Assembly: GCF_900185715.1 (NCBI RefSeq)
Contig: NZ_FYAS01000019.1
Span: 1 to 64,000, forward strand
Length of the DNA stretch: 64,000 bases
Origin: Allobosea sp. CS1GBMeth4
Lineage (GTDB): Bacteria > Pseudomonadota > Alphaproteobacteria > Rhizobiales > Beijerinckiaceae
Direction: 5' to 3'
Shown here: positions 1 through 9,262 of the stretch, piece by piece
Layout: each line of letters opens with the position of its first letter
Numbering within the stretch: the stretch's first letter is position 1
Program-made: the position numbers and the translations under genes
Notes under the pieces: generated by a model
Told to the model about the DNA's origin: nothing
What the model saw: only the letters and a program-made list of their open reading frames with translations
The model's database searches: none

Positions 1-705
1 GCGGAGGCGGCGCGGCAGGCCGGCATTCCGGCGCTGACGGCCGAGGTCGAGGCCGCGGCGCGCGTGCTGGCGGCGCCGGCGGCGCGCCTGATCGCCAAGG
101 GCGAGGAACGCCCGCTTCTGCTCGGCGAGGTCGAGGCGCTGCTCGCCTCCGGACGCCTCGTCGTCGACGCCTGCCGCAATGTCGTGCGCGAGGCCGGCAC
201 GGCGGTGCCGCTCGCGACCCGGCCGGTGCTGTTCGCGCTCGCCCGCAGCCTGGCCGAGGCCTGGCCGGGCGACGTCTCGCGCGAGGCACTGCTGGCGCGG
301 GCCTTCCGGGCGAAGGAGGCCGACGAGTCGCACCGCGCCCGGCTGCGGGTCGAGATCGGGCGGCTGCGCGCCGAGCTGCACGGCATCACGGAGATCGTCG
401 CGACGCGGCGCGGCTTCGCCCTGAAACCGCGCCGCGCCGCCGAGCTCGTGGTGCTGGCCCAGCCGCTGGAGGAGGCCCATGCCGAGGTGCTCGCCCTGCT
501 CGCCGATGGCGAGGCCTGGTCGAGCTCGGCGCTGGCGCTGGCGCTCGGAGCGAGCCAGCGCAACATCCAGCGCGCGCTCGAGGCGCTGGCCGAGGCCGGC
601 AAGGTGCAGTCCTTCGGCAAGGCGCGGGCGCGGCGCTGGCTGACGCCGCCGGTGCCGGGTTTCCCGACAGCCTTGTTACTCCCGGCTCCGCTGCCGGATG
701 GCTAG
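1..705 (+). CDS. C-terminal part of a tandem winged-helix regulator
   Basis: The reading frame is open from the first base, so the true start lies upstream and about 234 codons are seen. Residues in the middle (ending GRLRAEL, then VATRRGFAL) look like an OmpR/PhoB-type winged helix, with a run of Arg/Glu-rich helix before the wing. A second helix-turn-helix follows near the C-terminus (ALGASQRNIQRALEALAEAG), typical of a DNA-recognition helix. This suggests a cytoplasmic transcriptional regulator with two DNA-binding units; any sensor domain would be outside the window. The stop overlaps a possible but unlikely start of the next frame. Target genes are unknown. Confidence 0.7.
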   Translation, partial: AEAARQAGIPALTAEVEAAARVLAAPAARLIAKGEERPLLLGEVEALLASGRLVVDACRNVVREAGTAVPLATRPVLFALARSLAEAWPGDVSREALLARAFRAKEADESHRARLRVEIGRLRAELHGITEIVATRRGFALKPRRAAELVVLAQPLEEAHAEVLALLADGEAWSSSALALALGASQRNIQRALEALAEAGKVQSFGKARARRWLTPPVPGFPTALLLPAPLPDG

Positions 706-742
706 ACCCTGTGACGGTCCAACCGAACAGAGGAGATCATCC

Positions 743-1366
743 ATGACCAGGACAGCCACCATCGTCCGCGAATACGGCCCCTTCCCCGGCGTCGAAGCCA
801 TCCATGGCGTCAGCTATGATGGCAGGCAGGTCTGGTTCGGCTCGGGCGACAGGCTCAATGCGCTCGATCCGGAGAGCGGCGAGACGGTCCGCAGCTTCGA
901 CGTGCCAGCCCATGCCGGCACCGCCTTCGACGGCAAGCACCTCTACCAGATCGCCGAGGACCGCATCCAGAAGATCGACCCGGAGAGCGGGCGCGTGCTC
1001 TCGACCATCCCGGCTCCGGCCGGCGGCGCCGATTCCGGCCTCGCCTGGGCGGAAGGCGCGCTCTGGGTCGGCCATTACCGCGAGCGCCAGATCCACCAGA
1101 TCGACCCGCAGACCGGCAAGGTGCTGCGCACGCTGCAATCCGACCGCTTCGTCACCGGCGTGACCTGGACGGAGGGCGAGCTCTGGCACGCGACGTGGGA
1201 GAACGACGAAAGCGAGATCCGGCGCATCGACCCCGAAAGCGGCAAGGTGCTGGAGAGCGTGCACATGCCGGAAGGGACCTTCGTCTCGGGAATGGAGGCG
1301 GGCGGCGACCGCTTCTATTGCGGCGGCGGCAAGAGCGGCGTGATCAGGGCGGTGAGCCGGCGCTAG
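743..1366 (+). CDS. beta-propeller repeat protein (PQQ/YVTN-like)
   Basis: Encodes about 207 residues made of four to five similar blocks. Each block has an Asp-Pro-Glu-Ser/Gln-x-Gly-x-Val signature (for example LDPESGETV, IDPESGRVL, IDPQTGKVL, IDPESGKVL) followed by W/Y-x-G strands, the pattern of PQQ-like or YVTN beta-propeller repeats. No signal peptide is visible, so a cytoplasmic location is likely. The ATG at 743 is chosen because GAGGAG lies a few bases upstream; an in-frame ATG at 698 overlaps the previous gene and has no such site. The length is short for a full six- or seven-blade propeller. The substrate or partner cannot be told from sequence. Confidence 0.72.
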   Translation: MTRTATIVREYGPFPGVEAIHGVSYDGRQVWFGSGDRLNALDPESGETVRSFDVPAHAGTAFDGKHLYQIAEDRIQKIDPESGRVLSTIPAPAGGADSGLAWAEGALWVGHYRERQIHQIDPQTGKVLRTLQSDRFVTGVTWTEGELWHATWENDESEIRRIDPESGKVLESVHMPEGTFVSGMEAGGDRFYCGGGKSGVIRAVSRR

Positions 1367-1500
1367 AGCCCGTGCCGATCAGCTTGCAGCGCAAGCTGAT
1401 CGCATCCGACTCTGGATCGCGCTGCCTTCGGACGGAAGTGGCCAGTTTAGAGCATGCTCGGTGCGAAAACCGTTGCCACTTTTTCGCAGCCTGCTCCAAG
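1366..1500. repeat. two dispersed intergenic repeats in tandem
   Basis: Positions 1366-1420 hold a copy of a repeat starting AGAGCCCGTGCCGATCAGC with an internal AGCTTGCAGCGCAAGCT palindrome; a related copy starts at 51171. Positions 1447-1500 hold a repeat beginning TTAGAGCATGCTC and ending in a CACTTTTTCGC motif; relatives are at 8637, 23590 and 51934. The rest of the gap up to the next gene shows nothing recognisable. Confidence 0.6.
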
Positions 1501-1566
1501 GCCGGGCCGGCCGCCCCGGCCCCGTCGCATCCGGCCGGCGCGGCGCGAGCGCTCCGGCCGGCGCCC

Positions 1567-2505
1567 TCACCATCGCCGGAAGCTCATCTTCGTCGCGGCG
1601 AAGGGCAGCGCGGCGATGCCCTCATAGGTTCCGGCCATGACCGAGACGTCCTTGCTGCCGAGGAAGCCGAACAGCTCGGCATTGTAGTCCTCGTCGTTCC
1701 ACTTGACGCGGATGGTGGTGGCGTTCTTGAGCGCGTAGTTGCCGGAATTGTCGACGCTCGGGACCGGGCAATAGGCCATGCCCGGCGCCGTCTTGGCATA
1801 GACCACCGTGCCGTCAGGGTAGAAATAGTAGTAATAGGTGTTCGGGAAATCGGTGACCTGCCACCAGCCGACGAGCCAGGCCGGCGCGACGAAGGACGGC
1901 TTGGGCGCAAGCACCTCCCAGAACAGCACCGCCGGGCGGCCCCAGATCCAGTCGAGATTCATCATCGCCGTGCCGCTCTGGTTGTTGGCGATCGGGGCGC
2001 CGTTCTGCAGCACCCGGGTCTTGTCCCAGATCTCGGTATGCGCCCCGGCATAGCCCTCGCGATAGGCGAGGATGCCCTGGCGGCCGGCGAGATATTGCTC
2101 CATCGCCTTGCGGGTGCTGCGCTTCGGCGTCTTGACCACCTCGGGCTCGCCATAGGCGTCGGTGAGATGGGCCTCGAGCTCGTCGACCGCCCCGAGATGG
2201 TAGCCGCCGTCCAGCAGCGTGTTCGCCCGCCTATGGCTGGCGGAGGGAATGCGGTGCTCGCCGCCGACCGCATTGAGCGCCCAGCTGACCTGGAAGCAGC
2301 AGGGCGTGTTCAGGCCCTTCTTCTTTTTCTGGTCGTTGGGATGCGTCTTGTTCCACTCGTCGATCTCCTTGTTCTCCTTGATGATCGGCGCGTTGAGGCT
2401 GTCGAAGTGCTTCTTCATCACCGCCGGCAGCGCCGTATGGGGCGGGTAGCTCGCGATCAGCTTCGCGGCATCGAGGCGCAGCTTGCCGTCCTTCAGGCCT
2501 GACAT
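1567..2505 (-). CDS. Tae4-like amidase, putative antibacterial effector
   Basis: A 312-residue protein. The N-terminal half resembles type VI amidase effector 4 (Tae4), an NlpC/P60-fold enzyme that cuts peptidoglycan cross-links. The Cys motif NTPCCFQVSWALNAVGG (Cys69/70) matches the family's C-x-R-x-S-x-A-L pattern, and GAHTEIWD (His156) matches its G-H-x-D-L-W histidine motif. There is no signal peptide, as expected for a secretion-system cargo. Residues from about 205 form an extra aromatic-rich domain (WWQVTDF, YYYYFYPDG), perhaps a beta-barrel. The ATG at 2505 follows an AGGAGG site; the upstream ATG at 2574 does not. No type VI machinery or obvious immunity gene is adjacent. Family assignment is from motif recognition; secretion is inferred. 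Confidence 0.6.
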   Translation of the reverse strand: MSGLKDGKLRLDAAKLIASYPPHTALPAVMKKHFDSLNAPIIKENKEIDEWNKTHPNDQKKKKGLNTPCCFQVSWALNAVGGEHRIPSASHRRANTLLDGGYHLGAVDELEAHLTDAYGEPEVVKTPKRSTRKAMEQYLAGRQGILAYREGYAGAHTEIWDKTRVLQNGAPIANNQSGTAMMNLDWIWGRPAVLFWEVLAPKPSFVAPAWLVGWWQVTDFPNTYYYYFYPDGTVVYAKTAPGMAYCPVPSVDNSGNYALKNATTIRVKWNDEDYNAELFGFLGSKDVSVMAGTYEGIAALPFAATKMSFRRW

Positions 2506-2706
2506 CGCGTCCCTCCTGCGGTTGCGGACGCCGGCTGCGCTGTGGAACCCATCTCGCGAGCACGAGCCGTCCAAGCCATTCGAGGCGGCGATTATGCCCT
2601 TGCGTCAGGCGGGTTCAACAGCCGAGTGACGCAAGGTTCCGGCGCAGGACGCCGGAGCATGGCCGAGCGACACGGCCCGGCGGAGCCCGCGCTTGCCGGT
2701 TCGGCT

Positions 2707-3135
2707 CTAGCGCACCACGCGCCCGCGCAGTCGGGTCCCGTCCGGCAGCCGGCAGGAGCAGCGCGCGCCGGCCCGGGCCCGGCTCGGCGCGGCGCAGGTC
2801 CGGCGCGGCGTCCGGCAAATCGCCGCCAGCACGCCTTGCGGCGCTGGATCCTCGGCCGCGCCGTAGCGCGGCATATGGATCGGGTTCGACGATCGCGGCG
2901 CGCCGCGCGGGGTGCCGCCCTGGTCGAGCGGCGGGCCGGCGCCGGGTATGCCCCCCGCCCCCGGCGCATGCAGCCTGATATCGGGCGTCGAATCGAAGAT
3001 CGAGGGCGGCCCCAGCCCCTGGCGCGGCCCGCCCGGCGTCAGCGGCGCATTGCCCGGTGTGCCGATCTGCGCGGCGGCGGGAGACAGGAGCAGCAGCGCG
3101 GCGAGCGCTGCCGGAATCCTCGCGCGTGCGGTCAT
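2707..3135 (-). CDS. small exported Pro/Gly-rich protein, unknown
   Basis: 142 residues with a clear signal peptide (MTARARIPAALAALLLLS then AAAQ). The mature part is low-complexity, rich in Pro, Gly and Ala, and ends in a Cys-containing RLPDGTRLRGRV segment that looks like the strand of a small beta domain. GAGGGA lies before the ATG. Probably periplasmic. No family recognised. The coding call rests on the signal peptide and ribosome-binding site rather than on homology. Confidence 0.5.
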   Translation of the reverse strand: MTARARIPAALAALLLLSPAAAQIGTPGNAPLTPGGPRQGLGPPSIFDSTPDIRLHAPGAGGIPGAGPPLDQGGTPRGAPRSSNPIHMPRYGAAEDPAPQGVLAAICRTPRRTCAAPSRARAGARCSCRLPDGTRLRGRVVR

Positions 3136-3328
3136 CGCGTCCCTCGTCTTCCGCCCGCCAGGGGCCGGCGGGAATGATCCCGGCGATCCTGACCTCCGAT
3201 GCGAGACCGGGCAAGCCGGAGGGATCGCGCTTTGCCGGGACCGGCGGCGGCGCTATGCTGCTCCGGCCGGCAGCCTCCGGCCTGGGTCGCGAAGGCGTGC
3301 CGGTTGTCTCCCAGCCGGGGAGGACGCC

Positions 3329-3544
3329 ATGGGACGCAAATTCATCGACTGCCGTGAATTCCCGAGCGAGATGAACTGCTCGATCGCGATCAGCGCCGAC
3401 ACGGACAGCGAGCTTCTGGAGGCGGCCGTCCAGCATGCCGTCTCCGTGCACGGGCATCAGGACACGCCCGAGCTGCGCGAGCAGCTCAAGGGCGCCTTCA
3501 AGGACGGCACGCCCGCCGAGCAGGCGCCAGGCCGCGCCGCCTGA
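3329..3544 (+). CDS. DUF1059 family protein
   Basis: 71 residues starting MGRKFIDCREFPSEMNCS, the hallmark of the small DUF1059 family, with the conserved DTDSELLEAAVQHAVSVHGH core and a closing acidic helix. These proteins are small, cytoplasmic and of unknown function, common in Proteobacteria and Actinobacteria. GGGGAGGACGCC precedes the ATG. The gene stands alone, facing away from its upstream neighbour. Confidence 0.85.
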   Translation: MGRKFIDCREFPSEMNCSIAISADTDSELLEAAVQHAVSVHGHQDTPELREQLKGAFKDGTPAEQAPGRAA

Positions 3545-3565
3545 GCGCGTTTCGCCCGGACCGAA

Positions 3566-3599
3566 CCGTCATTGCGAGCGCAGCGAAGCAATCCAGGGA
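3566..3599. repeat. truncated dispersed palindrome (left arm only)
   Basis: CCGTCATTGCGAGCGCAGCG continuing into AAGCAATCC is the left arm of the palindromic repeat found complete at 35369-35457. Here the right arm is missing and IS3 transposase coding sequence begins within about 15 bases, suggesting an insertion into the repeat. Confidence 0.65.
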
Positions 3600-3613
3600 C
3601 GCTGTTCGCGGCC

Positions 3614-3727
3614 CTAAGCCACGCGCGATCGGTGCTGCGGGCATGGCGCGACGACTACAACCGCGTGCAGCCGCATAACGGCATAAGCGGGCTACTCAAC
3701 GGATTTTCCAAGCCGGAAACCGAATAA
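3614..3727 (+). pseudogene. IS3-family transposase, C-terminal remnant
   Basis: The frame from 3614 to the TAA at 3725 reads SVLRAWRDDYNRVQPHNG and then ISGLLNGFSKPETE. RAWRDDYNRVQPHNG is the conserved end of the IS3-family OrfB integrase (the DDE transposase tail W-x-x-x-Y-N-x-x-R/Q-P-H). Only the last 37 codons remain; the catalytic domain, OrfA and any left end are absent. It abuts a half-copy of a dispersed repeat on the left and runs into the 3' end of the opposing gene on the right. It is a scar of an old insertion and not active. Confidence 0.8.
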
Positions 3728-4319
3728 AGGAGTCGATAGTCTCGGTTGAAAGAGACCCAACGAAGTTATTGCCCCAGCTACAGTCGCTACGCGAAGCGCA
3801 GGTTTCAACAAGGATTGGAATCGACTTTTTGCAGACGTTCCGGAGCTTTATCCGGTACAGCTTCGTGACCCCGGTCGAGTTCGAGGTCGACCGTCCAGCC
3901 TCACGGATGCATTGGTTCGGATCGCCAGGGTCCGTTTTCTCGGGCTGTCTTCGAACCGGGCCGCCTTGGACCGGCATTTCCTCGCCAGTTGGCGTGCGAA
4001 CGGCGGAGAATGAGCACCGGCCACCAGTGTAGCCGCCCGGATCCCAGAACCCCGTCCAGGTATTTCCCGAGACCTGCCCGCTCCATGTCGCCGTTGCACC
4101 TTTCACGATTAACTGGTTTCCGCTTCGGCTTACGGAAACAGTGCCCATGCGAGCAGAAGTGCCAGATCCACCGCCCTCGGATGAAATGCTTAACGTGTCA
4201 TCGGTCCATAGCGCCCAGTAATTGCACTGCAAATTCAGCTTCCAATCGCCGGCGATGCGCGTCTGCGCGAAACTACATACCGGAACCAAGGCGATCAACA
4301 TGGCGAGTAAGCGGAGCAT
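3696..4319 (-). CDS. secreted protein of unknown function, AT-richer
   Basis: 207 residues starting with a signal peptide (MLRLLAMLIALVPVCSFAQ). The mature part begins with a strand-rich region (IAGDWKLNLQC, GTVSVSRSGNQLIVKG, WSGQVSGNTWTGFWDPGG), reminiscent of a small barrel or lipocalin-like fold. A Cys-rich region follows (CIREAG, NVCKKS, ETCASRSDCSWGNN), suggesting disulfides. Codon use is visibly AT-richer than neighbours, so it may have been acquired. Its last ten or so codons overlap the IS3 remnant, so the native C-terminus may have been replaced. Function unknown. Confidence 0.6.
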   Translation of the reverse strand: MLRLLAMLIALVPVCSFAQTRIAGDWKLNLQCNYWALWTDDTLSISSEGGGSGTSARMGTVSVSRSGNQLIVKGATATWSGQVSGNTWTGFWDPGGYTGGRCSFSAVRTPTGEEMPVQGGPVRRQPEKTDPGDPNQCIREAGRSTSNSTGVTKLYRIKLRNVCKKSIPILVETCASRSDCSWGNNFVGSLSTETIDSFIRFPAWKIR

Positions 4320-4624
4320 GTTAAGTTCCCCTGCGTCGTCACAGGGAAAGAAGCTCGGAAACCAGAGATTCGCAATGGCGTGGCTCATATCAGCGCCAAA
4401 TGACGGAAGGTTGCCGGGATTTGGAACTGCTGCACTCGCGGAAGAATGAACGAGAAGCCCCGCCAGGCTGCGAGCGAGGCGACACGCTGTCGGTCATGGC
4501 GGGATCGTCGTCCATGCCCCGATGCAAAGCCGTGCGCCCGGTGCGCGCCCAGCAAAACTCGCTCAGGCGCGGTCCCCTCGGGGACAACATCGAAAGCTCA
4601 ACGGTTTCAAAGCGAAGGCGGAAA
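4320..4624. other. intergenic region, nothing recognised
   Basis: About 300 bases between the exported-protein gene and tRNA-Phe. No convincing frame, hairpin or promoter was identified; it presumably holds the promoter of the gene to its left. Confidence 0.4.
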
Positions 4625-4700
4625 TGGTGCCCAGGGGCGGAATCGAACCACCGACACTGCGATTTTCAGTCGCATGCTCTACCAACTGAGCTACCTGGGC
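4625..4700 (-). tRNA. tRNA-Phe (GAA)
   Basis: 76 nt on the minus strand including an encoded CCA. The acceptor arms GCCCAGG and CCTGGGC pair; the D-loop is AGCTCAGTTGGTAGAGC; the anticodon arm GCGACTGAAAATCGC gives GAA; the T-arm contains GGTTCGATTCC. In many Alphaproteobacteria this tRNA follows maf and yacG, as it does here at a distance. Confidence 0.96.
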
Positions 4701-5158
4701 ATCCCTGCGAAGCGCGCCGCGCTTCGGTTGGTGCGAGGCGATATAGAGGGATGGCGGCGGGCTGTCCAGCCGACAAACGATCCAGCCGGCGGGAAAATTT
4801 CGGTCCAGCCTGCAAAGGCCCGGAAACCACGGTCGGCAGGGTCTTTTGCCGTGCTGCGCGCGGCTGCTGCGCCGGCCCGGCAGGTTGCGGCATGGCTCAA
4901 GTCGCCGATATCGATCGTCGCCCGGGAACCAAAGCGCGGCGGCCGGGTTGATGCGGCGGCGCCGGTGATGGCGCCGTGCCTACCGCCGAACTCGAGCAAG
5001 CCGCGGATGTACCGGTGGCTCGATCGCGCGGGAGGCGGAATCCGGGCGATGCGCCCCACGGAAAGTCCTGACCCGTCGATGCGGCGGTCAGCGGCCCGGT
5101 GTCTCCCCCACGCGGGAGCGCCGGGCCTTTCCATGTCCGGGCGCCGGAATTGTCCGGC

Positions 5159-5303
5159 GTCGTCTTTCCGGCCGCAGCCTCCGGGTCGGGCCTTCGGGGG
5201 GCCGAGGACAGGCTCCGCGGAGCGCCGGACTCCATCGCAGAGCTCAGCGCCCAGCGATGGAGTCCGGAGCTGCGCGCCTGCGGCGCTTGTCCGGAATGAC
5301 GGC
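5159..5303. repeat. 145-bp dispersed palindromic repeat
   Basis: Runs from CGTCTTTCCGGCCGCAGCC to CTTGTCCGGAATGACGG. A second copy lies at 16934-17076, sharing CGAGGACAGGCTCCGC and the inner inverted arms (GACTCCATCGC paired with GCGATGGAGTC). The ends are complementary, so the RNA would fold into a long hairpin. It sits in the roughly 625-base gap between tRNA-Phe and yacG, where no gene is otherwise seen. Confidence 0.75.
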
Positions 5304-5325
5304 GGCGATGATCGGACCGCCCTGG

Positions 5326-5535
5326 TCAGCCGTCCTCGTCGCGCCGTGTCGGCGCCTCCTCGGTCTCGTCCAGCGGCTCGCCCGGGATCACGTAATTGCC
5401 CTTGAGCCAGCGGCCGAGATCGATGTCGGCGCAGCGGGCCGAGCAGAACGGCTTGAAGCGCTGCACCGCGGGCTTGCCGCAGATCGGGCAGGGCCGCGCC
5501 GGCGGGGCCGGGTTCTCGGGTTTGTCAGGCGCCAT
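5326..5535 (-). CDS. yacG: DNA gyrase inhibitor YacG, zinc-binding
   Basis: 69 residues with the family's four-cysteine zinc site: CPICGK near residue 16 and [15 protein letters not shown] near residue 30. YacG is a small zinc protein that binds GyrB and inhibits DNA gyrase in Escherichia coli. The Pro-rich N-terminus and acidic tail are typical for alphaproteobacterial versions. Its start overlaps the end of the upstream SDR gene by 11 nt, so the two are probably cotranscribed. In relatives it usually follows maf directly; here two genes lie between them. Confidence 0.93.
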   Translation of the reverse strand: MAPDKPENPAPPARPCPICGKPAVQRFKPFCSARCADIDLGRWLKGNYVIPGEPLDETEEAPTRRDEDG

Positions 5536-6349
5536 ATTGCAAGGTCACTCCGCCATCGACAGGAAGCTCGATGCCGGTGACATAGCGCGCCTCGTCGCTG
5601 GCGAGGAAGAGGGCGGCCCAGGCGACGTCCCAGGCCTCGCCCATATGGCCCATGGGCACCTGCGCGTCACGCTTGGCCCACATCGCCGCGACGTCGCCTT
5701 GGCCGTAGGACTGGGCGAGCCCGGCCGAATGCTCGACCATCGGCGTCTTCATCAGCCCGGGCAGCACCGCGTTCACCCGGATCTTCTCGCGGGCGTACTG
5801 GGCCGCGGTGGTGCGGGTGAGCTGGTTCATCGCCGCCTTGCTGGCGCCGTAGCTGGCATAGGGCACGCCGGTGTGGCGGATCGAGGCGATCGAGGAGATA
5901 TTGACGATCGAACCGCCCTGCCCGCTCTGCGCGAACTGGCGCTGCATCACCGGGATGACGTGCTTCATCGCCAGGAAGCAGCCGGTCAGGTTGACCCTGA
6001 AGACGCGTTCCCAGGTCTCGAGCGGCAGGTCGACGACGCTGCCGACCTCGGCGATGCCGACATTGTTGTCGAGCACGTCGATGCGGCCATAGCGGGCGAG
6101 CGTCGCCTCGACGAGGGCCCTGAGATCGTCCTCGCTGGTGACGTCGGTGCGGATCGCGACGGCCTCGCCGCCCTCCTCCGCGATGATGCCGGCCGTCTCC
6201 TCGGCGGCCGCGAGGTTGCGGTCGGCGCAGACGACCCTGGCGCCCTCGCGGGCGAACACGGTCGCGGTCGCCTTGCCGTTGCCCCAGCCCGGGCCGATCG
6301 AGCCCGCCCCCGCGACGATCGCGACCTTGCCTTCGAGACGTTTCGTCAT
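5525..6349 (-). CDS. SDR-family NAD(P)-dependent oxidoreductase
   Basis: 274 residues of a classical short-chain dehydrogenase. The N-terminal Rossmann motif is [12 protein letters not shown], followed by the acidic CADRN that ends strand 2 and favours NAD. Later come NNVG (for the usual NNAG), the catalytic Ser in NISSIAS, Tyr-x3-Lys in SYGASKAA, and the C-terminal [11 protein letters not shown]. The substrate cannot be told; this subfamily includes many acid, alcohol and sugar dehydrogenases. Start ATG at 6349 fits the family N-terminus ([12 protein letters not shown]). It overlaps yacG by 11 nt and lies 139 bases downstream of the lactate-permease-like gene, so all may be one transcript. 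Confidence 0.85.
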   Translation of the reverse strand: MTKRLEGKVAIVAGAGSIGPGWGNGKATATVFAREGARVVCADRNLAAAEETAGIIAEEGGEAVAIRTDVTSEDDLRALVEATLARYGRIDVLDNNVGIAEVGSVVDLPLETWERVFRVNLTGCFLAMKHVIPVMQRQFAQSGQGGSIVNISSIASIRHTGVPYASYGASKAAMNQLTRTTAAQYAREKIRVNAVLPGLMKTPMVEHSAGLAQSYGQGDVAAMWAKRDAQVPMGHMGEAWDVAWAALFLASDEARYVTGIELPVDGGVTLQYGA

Positions 6350-6488
6350 GCCAGTCTTCCCTGCCGGTGTTTCCTGCCCCGCGCGGCCGTTCGCTGCCGG
6401 CCTTCGCGAGCGCGCCACCATCGGCACTCGGCGCGGCCGGAGCAAGCGCGCGCCATGCAGGCCGCCATGCGCCGCCCTGCCCGCGCCC

Positions 6489-7916
6489 TCAGGCGAACCG
6501 CGCGGCCGCCAGGGCGACGGCCGCGGTCAGGCCGGCGACCAGCGCGAACCAGGGCCAGAGCGAGCGCAGCGCCTGCCCGGTCTCGGCGGTGGTCGCTTTG
6601 GTCAGGACCTGGCCCATGGTGACGCGCACCGGGCTGACTGCGGTCAGCAGGCTGCCGGCGACGATGGCGGCGGCGATCACGGCGAGCCTTGCGTCGCCGG
6701 CCGGGACGAGCGCGGTGGCGAGCGGCATCGAGACGGCGCCGGCACCGGTGTTCGAGCCGGTGAGATAGCCGCCGAGCGCGCCGGCGACCGGGACGATGCC
6801 GGCCGACCAGGCGCCGAGCACGGCGCTGACCGCGAGGCCGATGCCGCCGGCGAGGCCGGAACCGACCATGATCCAGGCCATGCCGACGAGCAGGAAGGTC
6901 AGCAGCACCGCGCGGCCGGCGCGCTGCACGGTCAGCCGCACCAGCGCGCCGGCCTGCCGCGCGCCGCCATGGCGGGTGGCGACGACGAGCGCGATCGCGA
7001 GCAGGGGCAGCGCCGGCGAGAGCAGCGGCGCGAAGGCGGAGGCGTCGGCGAAGGGCTTGAAGGAGAGGTGCTCCAGCCGGTCGTGGATCGCCGGGACCAG
7101 CCGCATCAGCGCCAGCGCGACGACCAGCGCGCCATAGGGCGCCAGCCGCGCGAGCAGGCCGAGATCGAGCCCGGCCATGCCCCTGACGCGCAACAGACGC
7201 AGCAGCATGACCGGCGCCAGCGCGGCCATGGCGGCAAGCTCGATCGGCAGGACGAGATTGGCGACGACGAGCAGCGCCATCAGCAGGGCGCCGAGCCCGG
7301 ACCATTCGAGGCGCTCGCGCAGCGAGGCCGGCAGCCCCGCCAGGCGGGCGAGGCGCCAGAACAGCGGCAGCAGCGCCGCGAACAGCAGAGCGGTGACGAG
7401 CGCGATCCGCCAGAGCAGCTCGGCGAGCGCGACGCCGGCGATGTCGGCGCTGATCCTGGTGCCGATGCCGAGCGCGCCCCAGGGCACCAGGATCTGGCTG
7501 AAGGTCGCGAGCGCGAGCGCCGGAGCCTTGTCGACACCGAGGCGGCGCGCGCCCGAGACGGCGACGACATAGCCGACGCCGAAGCCGGTCGAGGTTTCCA
7601 GGAACGGCCCGCGCAGCAGGCAGGCCTCGGCGAGCGCGCCATACCCGGGAGGCGTGGGCTCGGTCTCGGCCTGCGCCCGCTCCAGGCTGAGCGAGAAGGC
7701 GAGCCCGGCGACGATGACGAGCACCGCCGGCAGGCCGATCCAGGCGCCGGCGGCGAAATGCAGCGCCACCGCGAGCGCATCCGGCCGGGCCGGGCCGGCG
7801 ATGAAGGCGACCAGCGCGGCGCAGAGCGTGCCGAGCGCGCCGGCGGCCAGCGCCGAGCGCCCGGAGAGGATCAGGCCGAGGAAGAGGATGAGCGGCGCGA
7901 GCCAGATCAGGATCAT
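6489..7916 (-). CDS. L-lactate permease family transporter
   Basis: 475 residues, almost wholly hydrophobic, with about 12 or more membrane segments. The conserved lactate permease (LctP/GlcA) block is present: GPFLETSTGFGVGYVV, SQILVPWGALGIGT, and the C-terminal YLTGSNTGAGAVSMPLA. Family members move L-lactate or glycolate with protons. It is shorter than the 530-560 residues usual for LldP, mainly through compact loops, so substrate is uncertain. The gene starts 21 bases after maf ends on the same strand, suggesting a shared transcript with maf upstream and the SDR downstream. Confidence 0.85.
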   Translation of the reverse strand: MILIWLAPLILFLGLILSGRSALAAGALGTLCAALVAFIAGPARPDALAVALHFAAGAWIGLPAVLVIVAGLAFSLSLERAQAETEPTPPGYGALAEACLLRGPFLETSTGFGVGYVVAVSGARRLGVDKAPALALATFSQILVPWGALGIGTRISADIAGVALAELLWRIALVTALLFAALLPLFWRLARLAGLPASLRERLEWSGLGALLMALLVVANLVLPIELAAMAALAPVMLLRLLRVRGMAGLDLGLLARLAPYGALVVALALMRLVPAIHDRLEHLSFKPFADASAFAPLLSPALPLLAIALVVATRHGGARQAGALVRLTVQRAGRAVLLTFLLVGMAWIMVGSGLAGGIGLAVSAVLGAWSAGIVPVAGALGGYLTGSNTGAGAVSMPLATALVPAGDARLAVIAAAIVAGSLLTAVSPVRVTMGQVLTKATTAETGQALRSLWPWFALVAGLTAAVALAAARFA

Positions 7917-7937
7917 GGCCGGCCGGCCCGCCCCCGC

Positions 7938-8588
<651 letters not shown>

Positions 8589-8636
8589 CTGTGTCGGCTC
8601 GCTGCGCGTCGGGTGCGGGTGTCCCGCAAGGCTTTA

Positions 8637-8675
8637 GAGCATGTCGCGCCGGCCTGGGAACCACTTTTGCGAGCC
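8637..8675. repeat. short dispersed repeat upstream of maf
   Basis: TAGAGCATGTCGCGCC continuing to AACCACTTTTGCGAG is a degenerate copy of the repeat seen most clearly at 51934-51982. The rest of the 8589-8884 gap shows no gene; it must hold the maf promoter and that of the rightward gene at 8885. Confidence 0.5.
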
Positions 8676-8884
8676 GGCCCCTGCCCGGCCGGAGTGCTGC
8701 CGGGCGACGATGCGCGGCCCGGGGCTTTCGCATCCTCCGAGCATTGCGCGCAATTTGGGCGCCGCCATGCACCCGTCGCGGATTGCGCTAAGTCATTTAG
8801 ATTGCCACATCGGGGACCGGGCCGGCGGAAGACTGCGGGGCCGGGCCGGCGGGCCGGCCCCTGAAACACTGGAGAGCTTGCGCG

Positions 8885-9262
8885 ATGGCGTCACGGACGG
8901 GATCGGGATCGACGGTCGTGCTGGCTGCGAACGCGCAGAGCGTTCTCACGGCCATGGTCGCGATGCAGGTCGATGCCGGGCTCACCATCGCGATGCGGCT
9001 GCCCCTCCTCGCCAGGGGCGCCTTCGGCGATGTCGGCGGCCAGCGCGAGGCGAGCAAGGCCGTGGTCGAGAAGGCGGTCGCGATGGCGGAGAGCAGCTTC
9101 GCCGTCGGCCATGCCGCGGCGCTGTTCTGGTGGAGCATGGCGCTCAACCCGCTGACCCCGAGCGGCCTCGGCGAGGCGGCGGCCAGGGCCGCCCACAGCA
9201 CGCTCGAGCCGTTTTCACGGCGCACGCGCGCCAATGCCAGCCGGCTGACGGGGCGGCGCTAG
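8885..9262 (+). CDS. small protein of unknown function, phasin-like helices
   Basis: 125 residues, mostly amphipathic helix, with a central SKAVVEKAVAMAESSFAVGH and a hydrophobic WWSMALNPLTPSG turn, then a basic C-terminus. The alternating Ala-rich helices recall phasins, proteins that coat polyhydroxyalkanoate granules, but no diagnostic motif was recognised, so this is only a suggestion. GGAGAG lies before the ATG. Its end overlaps the end of the convergent pssA by 4 nt. Confidence 0.55.
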   Translation: MASRTGSGSTVVLAANAQSVLTAMVAMQVDAGLTIAMRLPLLARGAFGDVGGQREASKAVVEKAVAMAESSFAVGHAAALFWWSMALNPLTPSGLGEAAARAAHSTLEPFSRRTRANASRLTGRR

